From contig DAOSDD010000091.1 in NCBI GenBank assembly GCA_035362115.1, positions 1 through 16,133 on the forward strand: a stretch of 16,133 nt of DNA, in the 5' to 3' direction. The notes beneath the pieces were generated by a model. The model saw only the letters and a program-made list of their open reading frames with translations. It was not told the DNA's origin and searched no databases. The translations under genes and the position numbers were made by a program. This document shows, piece after piece, positions 7,647 through 12,692 of the stretch; positions within the stretch are counted from its first letter, which is position 1, and each line of letters begins with the position of its first letter. The DNA comes from DUMC01 sp035362115. GTDB taxonomy: Bacteria > Bacillota > Clostridia > Acetivibrionales > DUMC01.

Positions 7647-8831
7647 TAGACGCCTTATTTCGTCCACCATTGATCTGCCTATATCTAATTTTCCATCTGC
7701 AAGCATTTTAAGAAATACCGTCAACAATTCATTATGGGCTTCACAAGTATACATATTACGGATTGCCAGCAGCGGATGACCTGTTGGAAACTCCGTTTCA
7801 TCAAGAAATTCCTTTTTAAAGACTACTCTTTCTGCATGGGGTATCCCAGATATAATACACCAGCCTTTAAAAAATTTTTGAAGCAATTGCTTATCTTTTA
7901 GTGGTTCGGATATTTCCATCAAATATTCCAGCATGGCACTTTTCCCTTCACCTTCAAAGGGCGATATAAGTGTGCATTCTTGATTGAAACGATATGGGTT
8001 AATCTCTAATTCAGCAGGTTTTCCTTTCTCAAATGTGATAAGCGGTATATATCCGTAATACCATGGACTTTTATGATCCTCATCACCAAATTTGGAAAAC
8101 AAAAAATTACCTATGCTGTACACTATTGGGGCATTATTGTAGGTCTCAAATCCTTGCACACAGTGGGGATGCATACCTATAACCGCATCAGCTCCTATAT
8201 CCACAAAAGTGCGGTAAAGAGCTACAACACGTGGACTGGGAATCGGATTATACTCATTTCCGCCATGCATTATGATCATTATAAAATCAGCATTGGCTTT
8301 TGCTTCTTTTATAGTATGTATAATTCTGTACAGATCAAAACCTGCAGCTCCAGCTTTTTTTGCTTCTGCAATTCCAAATTCATTTTCACATGTTGCTATA
8401 ACTGCCAGTTTACAGTTGTTTGCTTCATAATACCAAGGGGTATAACTGTCATCAAGATTCTTCCCTGCTCCTACATAAGCAATTCCCTCTTTTTTAAGGG
8501 ATCTTAGCGTAGAAAATACACCTTCTTCACCATAGTCACCAACATGATTGTTTGCAAGTATGGCACAGTCAAAGTGCCCCTCTTTTAGAAATGCTAGATT
8601 TTCAGGGTTTGCCTTTAATGGCGGACCTGATTTGTGAATAGGTGTACCACCTTTAATCACTGCATTTTCAAGGTTGATTAAGCGTACATCAGCTTTATCT
8701 AAAATTGGCTGAATCTTACTTAAAGCAGTTTTAGAATACTGAGCATCCATAAGTTCTGCAAGATTACGCATACATATATCCCCTGCAACTCCAACGATTA
8801 GTTTGTTATTCCTGCCTGATATACCTGACAT
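7629..8831 (-). CDS. CapA-family protein (poly-gamma-glutamate synthesis-like, calcineurin-like phosphoesterase fold)
   Basis: A 400-residue protein with the CapA (PGA_cap) domain from about residue 10 to 250. Motifs in order: GVAGDICMRN (14-23), LINLENAVIKGGTPIHKSGP, AILANNHVGDYGE, MIIMHGGNEYN and GADAVIGMHPHCVQG, then APIVYSIGNFLFS. These carry the Asp, Asn and His residues expected to line a two-metal site. CapA of Bacillus capsule systems is membrane-anchored, but here the domain starts almost at the N-terminus with no hydrophobic anchor or signal peptide, and no capB/capC genes are near, so a capsule role is unlikely. A cytoplasmic hydrolase acting on a sugar derivative is inferred from its place between sugar genes. 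GGGAGG six bases before ATG at 8831 fixes the start. The C-terminal 150 residues were not recognised. Confidence 0.85.
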   Translation of the reverse strand: MSGISGRNNKLIVGVAGDICMRNLAELMDAQYSKTALSKIQPILDKADVRLINLENAVIKGGTPIHKSGPPLKANPENLAFLKEGHFDCAILANNHVGDYGEEGVFSTLRSLKKEGIAYVGAGKNLDDSYTPWYYEANNCKLAVIATCENEFGIAEAKKAGAAGFDLYRIIHTIKEAKANADFIMIIMHGGNEYNPIPSPRVVALYRTFVDIGADAVIGMHPHCVQGFETYNNAPIVYSIGNFLFSKFGDEDHKSPWYYGYIPLITFEKGKPAELEINPYRFNQECTLISPFEGEGKSAMLEYLMEISEPLKDKQLLQKFFKGWCIISGIPHAERVVFKKEFLDETEFPTGHPLLAIRNMYTCEAHNELLTVFLKMLADGKLDIGRSMVDEIRRLQKMPI

Positions 8832-8899
8832 GACTTGCCCTCCCTTATGATTTTGTATAATATATAATCATCTTTTCTAGTTCTATTTTCCTCATATTC

Positions 8900-9672
8900 C
8901 TATATTCCAAGTAATTTTGCAGCATTTTCTCTTGCTACTTTACCGAATGTTTCCTGACTGATTTTATTTGTATCACGCCATTTTACCAGAAGGTCCGTGA
9001 GCGGGACCGGCATGTCAGCGAAACACATATCAGTTCCAAAGAATAACCTGTCCTGGAATTCTTCCAGAAACTTAGGACCATATTCTGGATCACGAGATAA
9101 TGCATTGTATGCAGTGTAGTCGGAAAGGTCACCGTAAAGGTTTTCATATCTACGGAAAAGTTTCGGAACAACACCTTCTTCTTTAATTGGACCGCCAGGT
9201 AATCATCCAACCTGACCACCTTTTAAATCAAAAATTATTGATCGTTCTCCCGGAGTTTCTAATCTTCCGATTTCTGACCAGAATACAGGTCCGTGTCCAA
9301 AGATTATTAAATTAGGGAACCTTTGCAGGGTATGTTCTAATCCGGAACATTTAACATAACCTCTCCAATTCCTTTGCACCCTTTGTCTTTATAATAAGAA
9401 AGCAGCTTATCCAGCGGTGCTTCTGCTGAATTTGTTAAAGCACGGGGGTCAATATTACAGAAAGGGATCAATCTGTCAGGGTATTTTCCAGCCATGTCTA
9501 AAATATCCTCATTGGTTTGGGGTAAATATATTTCCGGGCTGACAATGGGAAGCAGTACTCCCTTTTCAATACCTAACTCATCGTATCTTTTTAGTAATTC
9601 TTCGGCAGTACAAAACTGTACTATGAAAGGTACAGGCTTTCTGTATGCGTGGGCATGAATATCTATAAACAT
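8900..9672 (-). pseudogene. Broken amidohydrolase (PF04909-like)
   Basis: The start is intact: GGAG precedes ATG at 9672 and the protein begins MFIDIHAHAY, the metal-binding HxH of TIM-barrel amidohydrolases. The frame continues to IGEVMLNVPD and ends at TAG (9339-9337). Similarity resumes in another frame overlapping that stop (GLEHTLQRFPNLIIFGHGPVFW) and runs to EFQDRLLFGTD-like text (here EEFQDRLFFGTDMCF) and a stop at 8900, but with an in-frame TGA at 9205-9203. Compared with family members as recalled, roughly 30-40 residues between the two parts are missing, including the segment that normally supplies the third metal-binding His. A deletion with frameshift plus a nonsense codon point to a recent pseudogene, since the flanking sequence is still easily readable. 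It lies between the DUF4432 and CapA-family genes with short gaps (66 and 68 bp). Confidence 0.85.
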
Positions 9673-9677
9673 TTTAA

Positions 9678-9715
9678 GCTCCATTCCTGCTATGCGGCTC
9701 CATTCCTGCGATGCG
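9678..9715. repeat. 19-bp tandem duplication containing the ribosome binding site
   Basis: GCTCCATTCCTGCTATGCG (9678-9696) is followed directly by GCTCCATTCCTGCGATGCG (9697-9715), 18 of 19 bases identical. On the coding strand each unit carries AGGAATGGAGC, so the GGAG that serves the amidohydrolase ATG at 9672 exists twice. It lies in the gap after the DUF4432 gene. Confidence 0.9.
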
Positions 9716-9738
9716 TAAAGCGAACTCGCGCATGCAAA

Positions 9739-10839
9739 TTATTTTTTCAGAATATTTTTTATCTTGTTTTCCATTCTTTCAGCATCATAAGGTATAAGGA
9801 GACCGGCTTGAGCGTGAAACTCTACATTTTCACCACCTTTAATTATTTTTATATTTCCCTTTTCTTTTTCAGCAGTATAACCTTTATGTTCCGCTGTTGC
9901 AGGCAATACAATACCAAGAGCGTCTTCATCTTTAGTCCTCGATATCCATCGCAACCCGTATTCTAGCTCAGAAGGTCTGTGTGATATATAACTGGCATAT
10001 CCATCAGGATGTGCAAGCATACTGTGAGCATTGCCTTCTTCATCAGCTTTATAGTTGATTGTAAATAAGATTTCCGGATCAAACACCAGGTCAGGTGTTA
10101 ATGTGTGATGAAGTTCAGGATTTACCTTAAGAGCTTCTAGAAAGTCAACCAGTTTTATAATATCTGGATTAGACTTAATGTGAGTGGGTATATCTGCATG
10201 TACTCTTACATCCTTAGGATTGCAGTCGGCACTGTAAATCAGTACACCATTGTCAATCGGTCTGAAATTAACATGCATCAGGTACATAAGTTCCATATCA
10301 GTTTTTTTCAGGTTTGTAATTTTCATAGAAACATTGAATACCGAAGAATTCTCGTATATCTTTATTAAAGGTTCTGCAATATAATTATAGTTGAATGCAA
10401 CCATGTGATGATATTGACCGCCAATAGATATGTAATGCCCTTTTTCATCACTACCTGCTTCTAGATATGCTTTTTGATATGGAGCATTTGGTAATTCTCC
10501 GTGTTGGGGATGTTTATCTTTTTCCGAAGGCACCCCCATGGCTGTTGCTCCACAATGTAGCAGAAATCCTCCATATGTCTTTAAAAATTCACTTGTTGCA
10601 ACAGGTTCGGAAAACATTGACTTCATCGCAAGTTCACGTCCATGAAAATTGCAGCTCCATACTTGCTGGCCTTGGTACGGTAAAATTACAACGTTACCGT
10701 AGTTATTTTTAATTCTCAATCCATGGACACCGCTATCGAAAAGAAACGTTGAAGCACAAATACCCTGGTTAGCAACAAGTACTTTTTCCTTTTCACTAAA
10801 AAAACTTTTATCAAGGCTTATAATAGTTGACCAATGCAT
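9739..10839 (-). CDS. DUF4432-family protein (aldose 1-epimerase-like fold)
   Basis: A 366-residue beta-rich protein resembling the DUF4432 branch of the galactose mutarotase superfamily. Recognisable pieces are GLRIKNNYGNVVILPYQGQQVWSC near the N-terminus, the HGELPNAPY segment, then MELMYLMHVNFRP and a late AEHKGYTAEKEKGN. Galactose mutarotases interconvert sugar anomers; members of this branch are mostly uncharacterised, and anomer or epimer handling of an unusual sugar is inference. The longer frame begins with GTG at 10848, but AGGGG lies eight bases before ATG at 10839, which is preferred. It is the first gene of the operon behind the promoter at 10937-10965, whose operator (10914-10931) is 74 bp upstream of the start. 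No signal peptide is present. Confidence 0.8.
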   Translation of the reverse strand: MHWSTIISLDKSFFSEKEKVLVANQGICASTFLFDSGVHGLRIKNNYGNVVILPYQGQQVWSCNFHGRELAMKSMFSEPVATSEFLKTYGGFLLHCGATAMGVPSEKDKHPQHGELPNAPYQKAYLEAGSDEKGHYISIGGQYHHMVAFNYNYIAEPLIKIYENSSVFNVSMKITNLKKTDMELMYLMHVNFRPIDNGVLIYSADCNPKDVRVHADIPTHIKSNPDIIKLVDFLEALKVNPELHHTLTPDLVFDPEILFTINYKADEEGNAHSMLAHPDGYASYISHRPSELEYGLRWISRTKDEDALGIVLPATAEHKGYTAEKEKGNIKIIKGGENVEFHAQAGLLIPYDAERMENKIKNILKK

Positions 10840-10913
10840 AAAACCCACCCCTACGAATTAAATTTCTTAGTGCTAGTCTTGGTTTTCTTTAAAAATATCT
10901 AGAATAGCTTTTA

Positions 10914-10931
10914 TGTAATAACGTTTTTACA
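10914..10931. promoter_or_regulatory. LacI-type operator at the main operon promoter
   Basis: TGTAATAACGTTTTTACA, a CG-centred palindrome with one mismatched pair and the exact reverse complement of the site at 4266-4283. It starts five bases downstream of the -10 box, so a bound repressor would cover the transcription start. Confidence 0.85.
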
Positions 10932-10936
10932 CATTA

Positions 10937-10965
10937 ATAATATACTGTTTATTCTTAAAAGTCAA
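10937..10965 (-). promoter_or_regulatory. Promoter of the DUF4432-led operon
   Basis: On the minus strand TTGACT (10965-10960), a 17-bp spacer and TATTAT (10942-10937) form a near-consensus vegetative promoter followed immediately by the operator. The layout matches the repressor gene's own promoter. Confidence 0.8.
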
Positions 10966-10999
10966 TAGTTATAGTTGTAATAAAGAATATACAAAATCA

Positions 11000-11020
11000 G
11001 TGTTTGAGCATAATAAACAC
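11000..11020 (-). terminator. Possible terminator after the RelB-like gene
   Basis: GTGTTT (11000-11005) and AAACAC (11015-11020) form a 6-bp stem with a 9-nt loop; on the minus strand TGATTTTGT follows. It could end the RelB-like transcript before the DUF4432 promoter. No gene was found in 10966-11140. Confidence 0.35.
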
Positions 11021-11140
11021 AACTGTTATATGATCAGGCTATTTCGCAAGTTTGATTTTGCCCGTAGTTGAATTTAAAAGTTCTAAGCACCGTAACGACA
11101 ACCCCTGATAAATATTTCTTCAGATTTGATAAATGCACCT

Positions 11141-11218
11141 TTATATTAATTCGTGCAGTTTTTCAAAAGTCCATACATCATTCTCATAGACCGGTATTTT
11201 AGGAGCATTTTTATTCAA
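11141..11218 (-). CDS. Tiny ORF overlapping the RelB-like stop codon (possible toxin remnant or leader)
   Basis: A 25-codon frame from TTG at 11218 to TAA at 11141, reading as KNAPKIPVYENDVWTFEKLHELI after the first two residues. AGGAGG lies seven bases upstream, inside the 3' end of the RelB-like gene, and the two frames overlap by eight bases, as in coupled translation. The composition looks protein-like, but no family was recognised. It may be what is left of a downstream gene. An ATG in another frame (start 11209) is worse placed. Confidence 0.25.
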   Translation of the reverse strand: MNKNAPKIPVYENDVWTFEKLHELI

Positions 11219-11543
11219 TATACTCCCTCCTGCCGTCATTGAACAGCTTATACGGTTTTTTTTCATTCAAATCCATAGTAACAGTGTAAGCTCGTTCAGG
11301 TGCATCATCTTTCGTATCAATAGCACGCTGTACAGCCCCCATAAATTCGTTATTGCTCATATCAAATATATTACTTTTATCATTTGCAATGGAAATATCA
11401 AACGGAATACTTTTTGTTCTTACTACACTTTTAAAAAACATATTTACAGCAGTAGACGCATCAAGTCCAAAAATATCAAAAAGCTTAAGAGCTTCCTCTT
11501 TTGCGGCTGCATCAACAGTAAGATTAATTCTCGCAGTTGCCAT
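11211..11543 (-). CDS. RelB/DinJ-family antitoxin, apparently without a toxin
   Basis: A 110-residue protein whose N-terminus, ARINLTVDAAAKEEALKLF then DIFGLDASTAVNMFF, is the ribbon-helix-helix DNA-binding domain of RelB/DinJ antitoxins. The following IPFDIS is also typical, and the tail with NNEFMGAVQRAID is the expected toxin-binding region. AGGAGG eight bases before ATG at 11543 sets the start; the upstream TTG is too close to it. RelB/DinJ proteins neutralise RelE/YafQ-type ribosome-dependent endoribonucleases and repress their own operon. No toxin reading frame follows: downstream there is only a 25-codon ORF and then non-coding sequence. The promoter upstream carries an inverted repeat suited to autoregulation. 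Whether it still controls a toxin elsewhere is not known. Confidence 0.88.
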   Translation of the reverse strand: MATARINLTVDAAAKEEALKLFDIFGLDASTAVNMFFKSVVRTKSIPFDISIANDKSNIFDMSNNEFMGAVQRAIDTKDDAPERAYTVTMDLNEKKPYKLFNDGRREYIE

Positions 11544-11575
11544 AACCAATACCTCCTTATAAATTGTTCAATATT

Positions 11576-11604
11576 ATTATATTATATTATGCTCACTTTG
11601 TCAA
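11576..11604 (-). promoter_or_regulatory. Consensus promoter of the RelB-like gene
   Basis: On the minus strand TTGACA (11604-11599), a 17-bp spacer and TATAAT (11581-11576) match the vegetative consensus at all twelve positions. The -35 box lies inside the arm of the inverted repeat at 11597-11640. Confidence 0.85.
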
Positions 11605-11640
11605 CAGTTATGCACAAAAATGCGCATAACTGTTGACAAA
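11597..11640. repeat. 20-bp inverted repeat, likely RelB-type autoregulatory operator
   Basis: TTTGTCAACAGTTATGCACA (11597-11616) is matched by TGCGCATAACTGTTGACAAA (11621-11640), 19 of 20 positions complementary across a 4-base AAAA spacer. It overlaps the -35 box and the region just upstream. It lacks a following T run, so it is read as a protein-binding site and not a terminator. Confidence 0.75.
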
Positions 11641-11683
11641 CCTCAGTTGGCAAAAGTGGTATATACATAAATTCTTCACATGG

Positions 11684-11747
11684 TATGTACGATTTTCTGA
11701 TGAATAAGAAAAGGAAACGGTGAAATAGAAACAAAAGAACCGTCCCC
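11684..11747 (+). repeat. 64-bp direct repeat, left copy (displaced 3' tail of a HicA-like gene)
   Basis: This stretch matches 12556-12619 at 60 of 64 bases by direct comparison. The right copy spans the last codons, stop codon and trailer of the HicA-like toxin gene; the left copy has the same coding tail without the rest of a gene. Both contain an ACGGT/ACCGT inverted pair and a GAAACAAAA segment. Two CCAGTTTCA repeats follow the left copy at 11747-11755 and 11761-11769. Confidence 0.9.
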
Positions 11748-11769
11748 CAGTTTCACATCTCCAGTTTCA

Positions 11770-11851
11770 TGCATAAGGGGTGCATAAGTCCAATATGGAC
11801 ATTTAGATCATATTGCAGTATTATATAAATATAACGAGGCGATAAATGTCC
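11770..11851. promoter_or_regulatory. Candidate control region of the Phd/HicA-like module
   Basis: TGCATAAG occurs twice with an 11-base period (11770-11777, 11781-11788), and the perfect inverted repeat GGACATTTA / TAAATGTCC (11797-11805, 11843-11851) encloses 37 bases of AT-rich DNA. Antitoxins of this kind usually repress their own promoter, so these are likely binding sites. No clear -35/-10 pair could be assigned. Confidence 0.4.
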
Positions 11852-11921
11852 CTACCTCTATATGTCTTGTATAAAAGCAAGAATTAAATTACATTTTTAT
11901 TAAGGAGTGAAAATTATTAAT

Positions 11922-12389
11922 ATGTCTTATGAAAAATCCATAAGTGAAGCTAAGCAAGAATTCACAAACATAGTCAGAGAGGTTGGTATGGGTTATGAAG
12001 TAATAGTGTCCAATCACAAAAGCCCCAAAAGAGGCCGAGTTTCAATAATATCAACTGATGTTTATGAAGATATTTTAAAGCAGGGCTTCAAGTTTAATCC
12101 CATTATTGAAAAAGATGAAGAAAGTAAAGGATTTACCATTTTTTTAAATGAATTACTTATACACGGGGATGGTCCTACAACATATGAAGCTTTGTTTGAC
12201 TTGGCAAGCAATGTTATGGACTACGCAGATGATTATATTAAACGGTTTAGTTTTTTCAGGCAAATTGATAACAGAAAGAGCCATTATCCATATCTTCGAA
12301 GAATAAATAAATGCTCCGATATAAATGAAGTAATGGAGGTAATTGCTGAATGCCATATAGATTTACAACAGGCGATATTAAGGAAATAG
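11922..12389 (+). CDS. Phd/YefM-like antitoxin with extra C-terminal domain
   Basis: A 155-residue protein from ATG at 11922. Its first 55 residues (SISEAKQEFTNIVREVGMG, then SNHKSPKRGRVSIISTDVYEDIL) resemble the Phd/YefM DNA-binding fold. The remainder (about 60-150) contains FTIFLNELLIHGDGPTTYEA, which recalls HicB-like and PF12910 (PHD_like) antitoxins. It overlaps the downstream toxin gene by 40 bp, so the two are translated together. TAAGGAG upstream is 14 bases from the ATG, too far for an ideal site; an AUU codon at 11916 (8 bases) or 11913 (5 bases) is better placed, while GTG at 11907 overlaps the site itself. The likely roles are neutralising the partner and repressing the operon. 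The family call rests on remembered motifs. Confidence 0.72.
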   Translation: MSYEKSISEAKQEFTNIVREVGMGYEVIVSNHKSPKRGRVSIISTDVYEDILKQGFKFNPIIEKDEESKGFTIFLNELLIHGDGPTTYEALFDLASNVMDYADDYIKRFSFFRQIDNRKSHYPYLRRINKCSDINEVMEVIAECHIDLQQAILRK

Positions 12390-12595
12390 CACATCGCCTT
12401 GGGCTGCATAAGGTAAATGAAAAAAAATGGAATGGCATTGATATAAATGGTAACTTCCTTCAAACGTATATTCACGATCATGGTGACGGAGTAGAGATAT
12501 TAACCGGAACTGCAAAACAACACTCCATGCAAATGAGTTTTAAAGATTTAGATGATATGTACAATTTTCTGATGAATAAGAAAAGGAAACGGTGA
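12350..12595 (+). CDS. HicA-like toxin
   Basis: An 81-residue basic protein. The core TYIHDHGDGVEILTGTA (about 39-55) resembles HicA-type toxins, which have a small double-stranded-RNA-binding-like fold and cleave mRNA using a conserved His; H42 or H44 would be the candidate here. GGAGG lies ten bases before ATG at 12350. The gene overlaps the antitoxin gene by 40 bp in another frame, the usual coupling. The last residues (KKRKR) and trailer are part of the 64-bp repeat also found at 11684-11747. HicA normally pairs with HicB; here the partner begins with a Phd/YefM-like domain. Identification is by motif memory, so a different small toxin family remains possible. Confidence 0.65.
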   Translation: MPYRFTTGDIKEIAHRLGLHKVNEKKWNGIDINGNFLQTYIHDHGDGVEILTGTAKQHSMQMSFKDLDDMYNFLMNKKRKR

Positions 12596-12619
12596 AATAG
12601 AAACAAAATGACCGTCTCC
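12556..12619 (+). repeat. 64-bp direct repeat, right copy (3' end of the HicA-like gene)
   Basis: Pairs with 11684-11747 at 60 of 64 bases. It covers the last 13 codons of the toxin gene, its stop and the start of the trailer with GACCGTCTCC. No convincing terminator is seen between here and the convergent oxidoreductase gene. Confidence 0.9.
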
Positions 12620-12692
12620 CTTTCTCGCTCTTCATCACAATTGATTAAAACCCGGCCATCTACCTTTAGTACCACTATGGCAATTTGCTTCA

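Noticed and set aside
8073..8507. Long plus-strand ORF opposite the CapA-family gene, and similar antisense frames elsewhere
   Set aside because: These are shadows of minus-strand genes: no ribosome binding sites, Cys/Tyr/Ile-rich composition and no recognisable domains.
9203..9205. TGA in the amidohydrolase as recoding (readthrough or selenocysteine)
   Set aside because: The gene also has a frameshifting deletion that removes a catalytic region, so simple decay explains both lesions.
8983..9219. Separate 78-residue minus-strand gene beginning MVRLDDYLAVQ
   Set aside because: It is the wrong frame of the broken amidohydrolase; the neighbouring frame carries the family's C-terminal sequence.
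11609..11617. TTATGCACA resembles a DnaA box, hinting at a replication origin
   Set aside because: It is an isolated match lying within the larger inverted repeat over the RelB promoter; there is no cluster of boxes and no dnaA/dnaN gene nearby.
11597..11640. Inverted repeat as an intrinsic terminator or transposon end
   Set aside because: No T run follows on either strand, no transposase or target duplication is seen, and it overlaps a consensus promoter.
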